Origin: Pseudomonas sp. JAI120 | Lineage (GTDB): Bacteria > Pseudomonadota > Gammaproteobacteria > Pseudomonadales > Pseudomonadaceae | Length of the DNA stretch: 64,000 nt | Direction of reading: 5' to 3' | Assembly (NCBI RefSeq): GCF_014207255.1 | Contig: NZ_JACHCZ010000006.1 | Span: 1-64,000 of the forward strand | Shown here: one piece after another, positions 1-8,328 of the stretch | Layout: each line of letters starts with the position of its first letter | Position numbering within the stretch: the stretch's first letter is position 1 | The notes under the pieces: model-generated | What the model was told of the DNA's origin: nothing | The model's database searches: none | The model's input: only the letters and a program-made list of their open reading frames with translations | Position numbers and translations under genes: made by a program

Positions 1-99
1 TCCATTTCTGCCGGGACCAAGGGGGTGAAGGTGTTCGACGAGCTGAAACCGCTGACGTTCTTTACGCCTGAGTCTCTTGCGCGACAGTCTCAGCGCTGA
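1..99 (+). CDS. C-terminal end of an unidentified protein (partial)
   Basis: An open frame runs from the window edge to a TGA at 97-99 and would encode the last 32 residues of a protein ending in ...LARQSQR. I recognise no motif in this tail. It lies 111 bp upstream of the ferredoxin gene on the same strand, so it could be the last part of a redox partner, but nothing in these residues shows that. It could also be a chance open frame. Confidence 0.35.
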   Translation, partial: SISAGTKGVKVFDELKPLTFFTPESLARQSQR

Positions 100-210
100 A
101 GGGCTGTAGGTGGTCAACTAGGCGCACCTGTTCGAAGGCAAGTATTGCCAGATAAGTCGAAATGGCAAGCCGCACATCTTTGATTTGAAATACAACGAGA
201 GTACATCTCT

Positions 211-531
211 ATGCCCAAGATTAGCTTTATCGAACATAATGGCACAGTTCACACTGTCGATGCTCAAGTTGGGCAATCCTTAATGCAGGCTGCAATCGAC
301 AACCTGATACCGGGTATCCTGGGCGATTGCGGGGGATATGCAAACTGCGCGACCTGCCATTGCTACGTCGCGACACCCTGGGACGAACAATTATTAGGTC
401 CGGACGCCACAGAAGAAGGGATGTTGGCGTGCGCAATTGACCCCAAGCCGAACAGCCGACTGAGCTGTCAGATAATCATGACCGAAGAATTAGTGGGACT
501 CACTGTCGAGTTACCTGCTTCCCAGCTGTAA
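211..531 (+). CDS. [2Fe-2S] ferredoxin, putidaredoxin/adrenodoxin type
   Basis: The 106-residue protein is a soluble electron carrier. Its cluster ligands are visible as Cys40, Cys46, Cys49 and Cys86 (C-x5-C-x2-C-x36-C), which is the vertebrate/putidaredoxin-type spacing rather than the plant type. Such ferredoxins usually pass electrons from an FAD reductase to a cytochrome P450 or a Rieske oxygenase. Neither a P450 nor a reductase is adjacent in this window; the nearest oxygenase is the Rieske gene about 61 kb away. The Shine-Dalgarno sequence before the ATG is weak. The length is normal for the family. The partner is unknown, but the family assignment is firm. Confidence 0.9.
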   Translation: MPKISFIEHNGTVHTVDAQVGQSLMQAAIDNLIPGILGDCGGYANCATCHCYVATPWDEQLLGPDATEEGMLACAIDPKPNSRLSCQIIMTEELVGLTVELPASQL

Positions 532-739
532 ATTCTGCATGAAAGGCCAGTTGCATTTTGGAGGTAAGATTCAACCAGCCTTTCATTCTTTATAAGTTGC
601 ATGCAGAGATGCAAGCATTGTGCGCATGTTGGAAACTGCACGCTGGCGCTGTATCCCAACTGACGCTGTTGCGGAAGGCGTTGGTTGAGAATTCGTAACC
701 AAGCGTTGTCCCGGAGCAATTCGAACAGCCCAGCCCATA

Positions 740-1069
740 TACGCCTGATAACCGCCGATGGATGAGATGTTGATGATATGACTGCTACGCTGAGGACACA
801 TGTGCGGCGGAGCGGCTTGAATGACGCTCAGTATGCTGAACACATTGATAGCAAAGAGGTGCTCTGTTTCCCATGCGCTAGTTTCTTCTACCGCACTCAA
901 CAAGCCCCCCACACAACATTAATTCGACAGAAGCGCTTGATACCTTCCGCAACAGCTCGGTACGCCTCCTCTTCGCTGCTAACGTCCGACCGAACGGCCA
1001 GCAAGTTGGGGTGTTCACTCAGGCGAGTAATGATGTCTCGCGGTTTACGTGCGGATTGAATCGCACAAG
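740..1069 (-). pseudogene. Decayed short-chain dehydrogenase (SDR) fragment
   Basis: Two minus-strand frames join into a broken classical SDR. The upstream frame (about 1069-915) reads SARKPRDI, then SEHPNLLAVRSDVSSEEEAY and ends at INVVWGAC-stop. The second frame (about 912-740) continues with LLSAVEETS and HIINISSIGGYQAYMGW. Between them the NNAGYG segment found in intact SDRs is lost with a frameshift. The N-terminal Rossmann glycine motif and the YxxxK catalytic region are absent as well. It is clearly non-functional. Its closest relative in the window by style is the intact SDR at 32206, but it is not a recent copy of it. Confidence 0.75.
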
Positions 1070-1080
1070 GCGGGAGGAGT

Positions 1081-1114
1081 CATTACATTGCAATCAAGCC
1101 TATTACAATGCAAT
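1081..1114. repeat. Short direct repeat, possible regulatory site
   Basis: Two 14-bp copies (1081-1094 and 1101-1114) of a CATTACATTGCAAT-like sequence match at 12 of 14 positions with a 20-bp period. The core ATTGCAAT is itself palindromic. It lies between the decayed SDR and the 3' end of the next minus-strand gene. It could be an abandoned operator; no function is demonstrated. Confidence 0.3.
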
Positions 1115-1122
1115 TGACCTGA

Positions 1123-1875
1123 TCAGTTATTTTTTTTGAGACTTCGATTGGCCACGGCAAATTTTTCATCCAGCGTACGCTTGCTCAGGCCGGGCACATC
1201 TTTGTGACGGGCGACAATGGCGTCAACGATGGCTGCTTGATTCGTGAATACCGAAAGAGGTTTTCTGGCGGGCGAATGGTCCAAGAGAAGGCTGACCAAT
1301 GCCCCAATGATGTTGTGATAGGTCACTTCGCTACGCTCGCTGAGTTGACCATTCGTTTTGGCCAAGGCTTTGAGATCATCTCTTTCAAGTCCAATCGACT
1401 GGAGCTCACCCAAGATTTCTTGAATGTGTTGCTGTTGCGCTTTCAACGCCCTCGATAACTCGTCTCGATCTGCTTTCAATGAAAGAAAAGTTCCGAGACT
1501 GACCTTTGCAGGAGCTGCATCCTCACCGGACTCGAATAAAAAGCTGGGCTTATGGTCGGGGTAATGAATCTCCATCCAGCGGCGTAAGTCCGAATGGCGG
1601 ATGGTTAGCTGAAAGGGCTCTACATAGCTTCCGAAAGGAACCGAAACCCCGAGGCAGCCATACGGCAGCTCACCATTGCGTATGGCGTCTAAAATCCTTT
1701 CTATAGCGATATGGAGATTGGGCCATTGGGGAAATAGAACTGCAAGGTTCTCGGGACGAGACCAATCCGCCTGGACTATTTGGGCTTCGTAACGAGTAAG
1801 ACTGCACCAGCGTAATGCTGCATCTATAGGGCGATAGAAGGTTTTGCTATGCGGATTGAACACATAAACAGTCAT
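1123..1875 (-). CDS. Unrecognised protein with central coiled coil
   Basis: A 250-residue protein I cannot assign to a family. The N-terminal half carries phrases such as RPIDAALRWC and GVSVPFGSYVEPFQLTIRHS. A charged heptad-like stretch follows at roughly residues 135-185 (ADRDELSRALKAQQQHIQEI...), and the C-terminus is basic. There is no signal peptide or membrane segment. I chose the ATG at 1875 because GGAGG precedes it by 11 nt; an upstream ATG at 1893 has no good ribosome-binding site. The composition is more AT-rich than the catabolic genes, which suggests an accessory origin unrelated to the pathway. Confidence 0.6.
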   Translation of the reverse strand: MTVYVFNPHSKTFYRPIDAALRWCSLTRYEAQIVQADWSRPENLAVLFPQWPNLHIAIERILDAIRNGELPYGCLGVSVPFGSYVEPFQLTIRHSDLRRWMEIHYPDHKPSFLFESGEDAAPAKVSLGTFLSLKADRDELSRALKAQQQHIQEILGELQSIGLERDDLKALAKTNGQLSERSEVTYHNIIGALVSLLLDHSPARKPLSVFTNQAAIVDAIVARHKDVPGLSKRTLDEKFAVANRSLKKNN

Positions 1876-2072
1876 GACGTGATGGGCCTCCATTCCTAAT
1901 GGATGGGCCTCTCACCGATTATCTGTAAATTTAAACTGGCTAATCACTCTAGTTGTTCCCCCGGTCGAAAAATTCTGTGAGGTCATTCCATTTCCAGTTA
2001 AACGAGTTTTTTATTCGATTTTAAAGTTCATCTTTTCGAACATCCTGGCTCTTCATTGAAGGATATTTGTAT

Positions 2073-2924
2073 TCATTTATAGATGTAGAAACCACGACCA
2101 CTTTTACGACCTAGATAACCTGCGGCAACCATTTCCTTGAGTAACTGCGGCGGGCGATATTTAGGGTCGTCGAAGCCTTGGTGGAGACTTTCCATGATTG
2201 CCAGCATGGTATCCAGACCTATCAAATCAGCAAGAGCCAGTGGACCGATAGGATGGTTACAGCCCAATTGCATACCCGTATCTATGTCCTTGGCGCATGC
2301 CAACCCTTCCTGCAAGACGAAGATCGCTTCATTAATCATCGGGCACAGGACTCGGTTGACGACGAAGCCTGGACTGTTGCGCACCATCACTGCACTTTTG
2401 CCAATTTGTTCAGCAAGTTTGATCGCCAGGGCATGGGTTACATCCGAGGTTTGTATACCGCGTATGACTTCAACCAATGCCATCAGGGGAACTGGATTAA
2501 AAAAGTGCAGGCCTATAAAGCGGCTCGGCTGGGTAACGACTGCCGCTAATTCGGTAATCGACAGCGAAGATGTGTTGGTTGCGATAATGCAGTGATCACT
2601 CACGACGCTATCAATCTGTTTGAGAATGCGTTTCTTCAGTTCTAGATTCTCGGTGGCGGCCTCAATCACCAGATCGGCAGCGCTTAATACGGCATAGTCG
2701 GTGCCTGGTGATATCCGGGCGAGGGCATCCTGTTTGTCTTTGGGACTAATGCTTTCCTTGCGAACCTGACGCTCCAGGTTTGCAGTGAGAGTTGCCACGC
2801 CTTTTTCCAGCGCCTCGTCGCTGACATCAAGCAGAGCGACATTGATGCCTGCCAGCGCACAGATTTGCGCGATTGCGTTACCCATCGTGCCCGCGCCAAT
2901 CACTGCGATATGTTGAATGCTCAC
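2073..2924 (-). CDS. 3-hydroxyacyl-CoA dehydrogenase
   Basis: A 283-residue NAD-dependent L-3-hydroxyacyl-CoA dehydrogenase (HBD/PaaH type, stand-alone and not fused to a hydratase). The Rossmann motif GAGTMG is at residues 10-15, the substrate-loop motif NTSSLSITELA near 117-127, and the catalytic His140 lies in LHFFNPVP. The C-terminal helical domain ends RKSGRGFYIYK. The start is taken as GTG at 2924 because GAGG precedes it by 8 nt and this clears the stop of the upstream thiolase at 2935; an ATG at 2948 would overlap that gene. It is the last gene of the 6665-to-2073 operon and would feed the two thiolases. Confidence 0.92.
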   Translation of the reverse strand: MSIQHIAVIGAGTMGNAIAQICALAGINVALLDVSDEALEKGVATLTANLERQVRKESISPKDKQDALARISPGTDYAVLSAADLVIEAATENLELKKRILKQIDSVVSDHCIIATNTSSLSITELAAVVTQPSRFIGLHFFNPVPLMALVEVIRGIQTSDVTHALAIKLAEQIGKSAVMVRNSPGFVVNRVLCPMINEAIFVLQEGLACAKDIDTGMQLGCNHPIGPLALADLIGLDTMLAIMESLHQGFDDPKYRPPQLLKEMVAAGYLGRKSGRGFYIYK

Positions 2925-2934
2925 GAATATTTCC

Positions 2935-4116
2935 TCATACATGCTCAAAAATAGCCGCGATACCTTGGCCGCCGCCGATACACATGGTGACTAAGGCATA
3001 ACGACCGCCAATACGATGCAGCTCATGAATGGCTTTGGTGGCAATGATCGCTCCGGTTGCCCCTACCGGATGGCCAAGGGAAATCCCTGAACCATTAGGG
3101 TTGACCTTCGCCGGGTCCAACTGCAGTTCCTGATTAACCGCGCAGGCTTGGGCGGCGAACGCGATGTTGGCTTCGATAACGTCTAGATCTGCAATCGTCA
3201 GGCCGGCACGCTTCAATGCCAGACGTGTAGCCGGAATGGGGCCTAATCCCATCAGCTCTGGTTCTACTCCCGCGTGGGCGTAGGTAACCAGACGGGCGAG
3301 AGGACGCAGATTATTAGCCCGTACCGCTGCGCCGGTGGCCATTACCAGTGCTGCGGCGCCATCGTTAAGTCCTGAGGCGTTACCAGCAGTGACCGAACCG
3401 TCCTTCTTGAACGCCGGCTTCATCTGCGCCAGTTGTTCTGTAGAGGTGAGCCTAGGGTATTCGTCGACGTCGAACACTTGAGTGCCTTTTCGAGTACGTA
3501 TTTCAACGGCAGCGATTTGTTCGATGAACCTACCTTCCTCGATCGCGCGAAACGCACGCGTCTGATCTTCCATGGCCAACGCATCTTGCATTTCGCGACT
3601 GATGTTATTGCGCACCGCGATGTTCTCGGCAGTGATGCCCATGTGGATGCCATGAAAGGGGTCATGCAGGATGCCGAGCATGTAGTCGACAGTCTGGATG
3701 TTGCCCATTCGTGCGCCCCAGCGAGCGGCGGGCAAGATGTAGGGGCCTCGGCTCATGGACTCGACCCCCGCGCCGATGGCGATTTCGGCGTCACCCAGTA
3801 AGAGTGTGTGTGCCGCCGAGATGATGGCTTGCAGTCCTGAACCGCATAGACGGTTAACGTTAAACGCGGGTGTTTCTTTCGGGATGCCGGCGTTCATCGC
3901 GGCAACTCTGGAAATGTAAGCGTCCTGTGGTTCTGTAGGAATAACATTGCCCATCACCACATGTTCGACCTGGGCTGGATCGACGCCGCTTCGTTGCAGG
4001 GCTGCTTTAACGGCCGTGGTGGCTAAATCTGCCATCGGCACGTCTTTGAGTGATCCGCCAAAAGTGCCGATGGCGGTCCGTGAAGCGCTGACGATAAATA
4101 CTTCAGTGGAACTCAT
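2935..4116 (-). CDS. Thiolase (acetyl-CoA C-acyltransferase) with altered NEAFA motif
   Basis: A 393-residue degradative thiolase for cleavage of 3-ketoacyl-CoA. The nucleophile Cys91 is in NRLCGSGLQA, His349 in GISLGHPVGATG, and the second catalytic Cys379 in MCIGGGQG. The usually invariant NEAFA motif reads N317-I318-A-F-A. The Ile codon (3163-3165, ATC on the minus strand) differs from both Glu codons at all three positions, so a single sequencing error would not explain it. A good AAGGA site precedes the ATG. It follows the second thiolase by 73 bp and lies 10 bp before the hydroxyacyl-CoA dehydrogenase. The overall fold is intact; whether activity is altered is open. Confidence 0.93.
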   Translation of the reverse strand: MSSTEVFIVSASRTAIGTFGGSLKDVPMADLATTAVKAALQRSGVDPAQVEHVVMGNVIPTEPQDAYISRVAAMNAGIPKETPAFNVNRLCGSGLQAIISAAHTLLLGDAEIAIGAGVESMSRGPYILPAARWGARMGNIQTVDYMLGILHDPFHGIHMGITAENIAVRNNISREMQDALAMEDQTRAFRAIEEGRFIEQIAAVEIRTRKGTQVFDVDEYPRLTSTEQLAQMKPAFKKDGSVTAGNASGLNDGAAALVMATGAAVRANNLRPLARLVTYAHAGVEPELMGLGPIPATRLALKRAGLTIADLDVIEANIAFAAQACAVNQELQLDPAKVNPNGSGISLGHPVGATGAIIATKAIHELHRIGGRYALVTMCIGGGQGIAAIFEHV

Positions 4117-4189
4117 TCTCGATCCTTGTTCTTATGGCAACTGCTCATGGGGTCATGGCGCGGTGATCAAGTGGCATCAATCAGCAAAA

Positions 4190-5386
4190 TCAGGTGCGTT
4201 CAAAAATCGCCGCCAGCCCCTGACCTCCACCGATGCACATGGTCTCCAGCCCATACCGACCTTTGCGGCGCTCCAGTTCATGGAGCAGAGTACTTAGCAT
4301 GCGCACACCGGTCGCACCGATTGGATGGCCCAGTGAAATGCCCGAGCCGTTCACGTTGACGCGATCCACATCATTCCAACCCCACCCCTTGAGCACCGAG
4401 AGTGCCTGGCAGGCGAAAGCTTCGTTGAGCTCAATCAGATCCATTTGATCCAGGGTCAGTCCAGTCTTGGCCATCAACTTTTGCACCGCGGGCACTGGGC
4501 CGATCCCCATCATTGCGGGATGGCAACCGCTGGCCGCCCAGCCCGCTAGAAAGCCCATCGGCTTGAGACCTAACTCTTCAAGCTTGTCTTCCGCTACGAT
4601 CAAGCACGCTGCGGCAGCATCGTTTTGTTGACTTGAATTGCCTGCGGTAACTGTTCCGTCCTTGATCAGAGGGCGTAATTTTCCCAGTGAAATCAGGCTT
4701 GAGTCAGCACGAAAACCTTCATCTCGGTCGAACAAAATCGGATCGCCTTTGCGTTGCGGCACGCTGATAGGCACGACCTCGTCATTGAAACGTCCATCGG
4801 CCCATGCCTGGGCTGCGCGCTGATGACTGCGCAAGGCAAAAGCATCTGATTCTTCCCGGCTGATATGGTATTCCCGAGCAAGGTTTTCGGCCGTTTCGAT
4901 CATTCCCGAAATCTGGCCAAAGCGTTCCTCTGGTTGCGAGCGTTCACGTCCACGCTCAAGCCGATCATGCATCGTCACACTGCCAGCGCGTGAGCCCCAG
5001 CGCATATCGGTCGAGTAATATTCAATGTTGCTCATGCTTTCTACGCCGCCGGCCAGTACGACATCGGCGGCCCCCGTTTGAACCATCATGGCGGCAGTAA
5101 TGACCGCTTGCAGGCCACCTCCGCAGCGACGATCGAGTTGCATGCCGGGAACTTCGATGGGCAGTCCTGCCTGCAACCCAATCCAACGTCCAATGCATGG
5201 CGTTTCACTGCTGGCGTAGGACTGAGCAAAGACGATGTCCTCGATACGGGCTGGATCCAGACCTGTCCGCTCCAGGATCGCCTTGACGACATGAGCGCCC
5301 AGTACTTCGACGGACACTGGCCGTAGAGTGCCGCCAAAGGTTCCAACAGGGGTGCGTAGGGGCGCAACGATCGCGGCACGTCTCAT
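4190..5386 (-). CDS. Thiolase (acetyl-CoA C-acyltransferase), canonical motifs
   Basis: A 398-residue thiolase. The nucleophile Cys88 lies in DRRCGGGLQA, which differs from the more common RLCGSG. The motifs NEAFA (321-325), GHPIGATG with His354, and CIGGGQG with Cys384 are all present. The start is ATG 5386 with GGAG nine nt upstream; a GTG at 5389 is equally reachable. It sits between the CoA-transferase-family gene and the divergent thiolase. With two different thiolases in one operon, different chain or ring intermediates are probably cleaved by each. The exact substrate is unknown. Confidence 0.93.
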   Translation of the reverse strand: MRRAAIVAPLRTPVGTFGGTLRPVSVEVLGAHVVKAILERTGLDPARIEDIVFAQSYASSETPCIGRWIGLQAGLPIEVPGMQLDRRCGGGLQAVITAAMMVQTGAADVVLAGGVESMSNIEYYSTDMRWGSRAGSVTMHDRLERGRERSQPEERFGQISGMIETAENLAREYHISREESDAFALRSHQRAAQAWADGRFNDEVVPISVPQRKGDPILFDRDEGFRADSSLISLGKLRPLIKDGTVTAGNSSQQNDAAAACLIVAEDKLEELGLKPMGFLAGWAASGCHPAMMGIGPVPAVQKLMAKTGLTLDQMDLIELNEAFACQALSVLKGWGWNDVDRVNVNGSGISLGHPIGATGVRMLSTLLHELERRKGRYGLETMCIGGGQGLAAIFERT

Positions 5387-5414
5387 CACTTATTTCTCCA
5401 GGTAAGGCAGGCCT

Positions 5415-6665
5415 TCAGAGGCCGGCGGCTTGTTCCAGTTGTTCGCGGAAATCGGGGTGGGCAATGTCCAGCATCTTTAACCGACGCTGGCTGATACTCA
5501 GGCCGCGCAGATCAGCTACGCCGTATTCGGTGACGATCAGGCCCGCATCGCTGCGCGGGGTACTGACAGGACCGTTGATGCGCGAGACGATGCGGCTGTG
5601 GATCCCGGAAACGGAGGGCAAGGCAATAATGGGTAAACCACCACGGGACCGCCGCGCTCCACGGAGGAAATCGAGTGCGCCGCCGACCGCGCCAATATAG
5701 CTACCACCGGCTGTTTCAGCGTTGATCTGGCCGCTCAGGTCGACTTCGATGGCCGAATTCAGCGCCACGAAACGCTCCAGGCTGCCCAGCACCTGCAGGT
5801 CATGCGTGTAAGCCGTCGAGCGCATCTGGATGGCTGCATTGCAATGGGCGAAACGGTTCAGACGGTGACTGCCCATGAGCACGCCAGTGATCGTGGCACC
5901 GCGATCTATGGTTTTGTTCGTGTTGTTAATGACACCTTTTTCCATCAGGTCGACGACGCCATCACCGATTGCGCCGGAATGCACACCCAGATTGCGATGG
6001 TTTCCGAGGGCGCTAAGGATCGCTTCGGGAATGACCCCTAGCCCGAACTGCAAAGTGGAACCGTCCTCGATCAAGCCGGCGACCCGATTGGCAATTGCCT
6101 GTTCGACCTGACCGGGCTTCGACGCATGGCTCTCAAGTGGAGCGCGCGAAGTCTCCACCATGCAATCAATGTCTTCTTCGTACAAATAGCGCTCACCGAA
6201 GGTCCAGGGCGCTTGTTGATTAACTTCCGCGATCACCAGGCGAGCATGCTCAAGCGCTGGCAACAGGTATTCATGGGCCAGACTCAGGCTGTAACGGCCG
6301 TGCTCATCGGGAGGCGCAAGTTGCAGCAACAACACATCGATCTTTAACGAACCGTCCCGAATCATTTCGGGAAACTGCGAGTAATGGCAGGGCAGGATAT
6401 CCAGCACACCGGCCTTGGCCAGTGCGCGATTCGCTCCACCGCCACAGTAGGAAAGAAAGCTGACGTGGTCCGCATGTTCCGGCCGACAGGTGTCGCTGTT
6501 GCTAATGCCGAGCATGACTCGGAACTGGCCTATTGCAGCCCGTTGCTCCATCAATGCTTGCGTCAGGGGAAGAGGCTCGGCATTAGCCTGACCCCAGAGG
6601 ACGGTATCACCGGGCTGGATCCAACGGGACAGGTCGATGCGTTCGACGGAAGTATGCAGAGTCAT
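5415..6665 (-). CDS. Acetyl-CoA hydrolase/CoA-transferase family protein lacking the usual catalytic Glu
   Basis: A 416-residue protein of the acetyl-CoA hydrolase/4-hydroxybutyrate CoA-transferase family. Family landmarks include NSAIEVDLSGQINAE (303-317), GGALDFLRGA and VTEYGVADLRG near the C-terminus. In the transferases I remember, the catalytic glutamate sits in a GxHTEMxxDG motif. Here the corresponding stretch is GVHSGAIGDG (227-236), with Gly231 (codon 5973-5975) in place of Glu. If that alignment is right, it cannot use the normal glutamyl-CoA mechanism and may be a hydrolase or a C-C cleaving enzyme. It is the first gene of its operon, just below an operator at 6683-6695. The Shine-Dalgarno site is weak. 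Confidence 0.85.
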   Translation of the reverse strand: MTLHTSVERIDLSRWIQPGDTVLWGQANAEPLPLTQALMEQRAAIGQFRVMLGISNSDTCRPEHADHVSFLSYCGGGANRALAKAGVLDILPCHYSQFPEMIRDGSLKIDVLLLQLAPPDEHGRYSLSLAHEYLLPALEHARLVIAEVNQQAPWTFGERYLYEEDIDCMVETSRAPLESHASKPGQVEQAIANRVAGLIEDGSTLQFGLGVIPEAILSALGNHRNLGVHSGAIGDGVVDLMEKGVINNTNKTIDRGATITGVLMGSHRLNRFAHCNAAIQMRSTAYTHDLQVLGSLERFVALNSAIEVDLSGQINAETAGGSYIGAVGGALDFLRGARRSRGGLPIIALPSVSGIHSRIVSRINGPVSTPRSDAGLIVTEYGVADLRGLSISQRRLKMLDIAHPDFREQLEQAAGL

Positions 6666-6676
6666 GACGTCATTCG

Positions 6677-6701
6677 TTATTATGAACTGCGTTCAGAATA
6701 A
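6677..6701 (-). promoter_or_regulatory. Operator A (perfect TGAAC-N3-GTTCA core)
   Basis: This is a 25-bp palindrome with arms matching at 10 of 11 positions and the core TGAACTGCGTTCA at 6683-6695. On the minus strand a -35-like TTGCGG (6725-6720) lies 24 nt upstream of the core. The same spacing recurs at other sites of this operator. It would control the 6665-to-2073 operon by covering its transcription start. Confidence 0.8.
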
Positions 6702-6744
6702 CATGGTGTTGAGGAAAAGCCGCAAGTGCTTTTTCCGCGCCAAC

Positions 6745-6776
6745 AAAAAAGCCCTCACACAGTGAGGGCTTTTTTT
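6745..6776 (-). terminator. Rho-independent terminator (bidirectional in form)
   Basis: A perfect 8-bp stem GCCCTCAC/GTGAGGGC (6751-6758 and 6762-6769) has a 3-nt loop and is flanked by A6 on one side and T7 on the other. It lies 11 bp after the stop of the minus-strand amidohydrolase gene and upstream of operator A, so it separates the two minus-strand transcription units. Confidence 0.9.
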
Positions 6777-6787
6777 GCCAGCTAATT

Positions 6788-7984
6788 TCAGCTCATGGCG
6801 ATGAAGTGCTTGCCGTTTTCATACATGATTTTGCGTTGTTCTTCGACGCTGCAGTTGGTCAATGCTTCACCAATGAAGTCGGCCGGGGTCGGTACGCCTT
6901 CGGCGTGAGGATAGTCTGAACCGGTGATGATCCAATCGGCGCTGCCGGTTTGATCGATCAGGCTGCGAATGTTGTCTTCCGGGTAGGCGACAACACCGAC
7001 GTGGCGTTTGAAAATTGCGCTTGGACGCTCTTTCAATTGCCCCGCTGGCCATAGACCCATCTTCGCCATGCCGCGGACCTTGTCCATTTTCACCAGCATG
7101 TTTGGCACCCACTCTGCACCGTTTTCGGCTGAAAGCAGCTTGATGTTCGGGAAGCGTTCGAAGAAGTTCCAGAAGATGAAGTTCGAGATGGTCTCGATCA
7201 CCGGGCGTTCACTGTAGCCGTGCATCCAGACGAAGGCGGACTGGCGCATCCGCGATTGCTGCATCAACTCGCCCCAGACCGCCATATGGTGTTTGAGGTA
7301 GATGGCTTCCGAAACGTGATAGACAACCCGAACATGCGCTTCATTGAGAATTGACCAGAAGCGGTCGTAGTAAGGATCGGCGGGAGAGCGACCGATTTCG
7401 TTCGGGCCCATTGGCATCAGCACCAGACGGGCGCCGTTCTTGACCACGAACTCGGCTTCTTTAATTGCCGAATCAATGTCGGCCAGGGAAATCAGGGGGG
7501 CCGAGTAGATCCGATCGGAGTGATTGAATTTCCACTCGTCGAGCATCCAGCGGTTATAGGCATGCAACACCCCGGCCGCAGGCTTGGGGTCGTCGAGGTA
7601 GCTGACCGCTGCGACCATGTTGCCGCAGTACATGAAGCAGCCTTCCACGCCAAACTCGTCCATTTTTTTCAGACGGTCTGCGGCGTTGTACATATCCGGC
7701 GTCATGTCGACGCGCATTTCTACTTCACCATGACCGTCTTTCATGGCGCGCAACCATTCATGCAGCTTGCCAGGCGGCGGTACCTTACCGTCGGCGGTGA
7801 AGTAACCGGCGCTGACTTCCACTTTCTTCTGACCTACATAAAGCGCGTACTCGCCGTCGGCGCCGACACGCCACTGAAAGCTCCAATCCTTTTCCAATTC
7901 CTTGGGCAGGTAACGACTCCAGGAGTCGGGTTGCTCGTAGATATGCGTATCGCCGTCGAAAATCGCGCCTTTGTACGTGCTCAT
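6788..7984 (-). CDS. Amidohydrolase family 2 (ACMSD-like) protein
   Basis: A 398-residue TIM-barrel metallohydrolase of the amidohydrolase_2 family, which includes ACMSD-type decarboxylases and hydrolases. The N-terminal metal motif is D10-x-D12-x-H14 (FDGDTHIYE), with a histidine in VVYHVSEA around residue 220 and the C-terminal metal Asp357 in TGSDYPHAEG. A GGAG site seven nt upstream supports the ATG. It is a single-gene unit with operator B 25 bp upstream and a strong terminator downstream. Members are common in gene clusters for steroid-like and aromatic compounds, where the reaction is often unproven. I cannot say whether this one hydrolyses or decarboxylates. Confidence 0.85.
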   Translation of the reverse strand: MSTYKGAIFDGDTHIYEQPDSWSRYLPKELEKDWSFQWRVGADGEYALYVGQKKVEVSAGYFTADGKVPPPGKLHEWLRAMKDGHGEVEMRVDMTPDMYNAADRLKKMDEFGVEGCFMYCGNMVAAVSYLDDPKPAAGVLHAYNRWMLDEWKFNHSDRIYSAPLISLADIDSAIKEAEFVVKNGARLVLMPMGPNEIGRSPADPYYDRFWSILNEAHVRVVYHVSEAIYLKHHMAVWGELMQQSRMRQSAFVWMHGYSERPVIETISNFIFWNFFERFPNIKLLSAENGAEWVPNMLVKMDKVRGMAKMGLWPAGQLKERPSAIFKRHVGVVAYPEDNIRSLIDQTGSADWIITGSDYPHAEGVPTPADFIGEALTNCSVEEQRKIMYENGKHFIAMS

Positions 7985-8008
7985 AACTCATCTCCGGTTA
8001 CTTTTTTA

Positions 8009-8021
8009 TGAACGGTGTTCA
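8009..8021 (-). promoter_or_regulatory. Operator B (perfect TGAAC-N3-GTTCA)
   Basis: TGAACGGTGTTCA is a perfect palindrome lying 25-37 bp upstream of the amidohydrolase start on the minus strand. I do not see a good -35 hexamer at the 24-27 nt distance found for other copies, so the promoter itself is less clear here. Confidence 0.7.
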
Positions 8022-8072
8022 CACTTGTGTGCGTTGGGTCATTCTTATAGAAAGGTCCGGTATGTGCAAACG

Positions 8073-8194
8073 CAATATCGTATTTCGAACGATTGATATC
8101 ATATCGATATTGATCCCGCAGAAAATTTTCGCCTGAAGGGCCCATGCTTCAACCGATGTACACATAAACCAGACTGACGAGACCTGGTTTATGT
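8073..8194. repeat. Two inverted repeats in the 7985-8328 intergenic region
   Basis: CAATATCG at 8073-8080 is mirrored by CGATATTG at 8105-8112. Separately, ACATAAACCAG at 8162-8172 is mirrored exactly by CTGGTTTATGT at 8184-8194 with an 11-nt loop. The 343-bp gap otherwise holds only operator B. These palindromes lie upstream of the plus-strand pair that includes the LysR gene and could be binding sites for that regulator or an mRNA leader hairpin. Confidence 0.45.
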
Positions 8195-8328
8195 TGGAGT
8201 GGCTGACACAATCTCAGGGAGGCCCTGTAGCGCTGAAGACCATGCGTGTGTTTATATTTGTGCGCGGCGTTCATTTTATTGTCTTTTGGCCGCTGCCGTA
8301 TCTGCTCACTGCATCCCATGAGGTTTAC

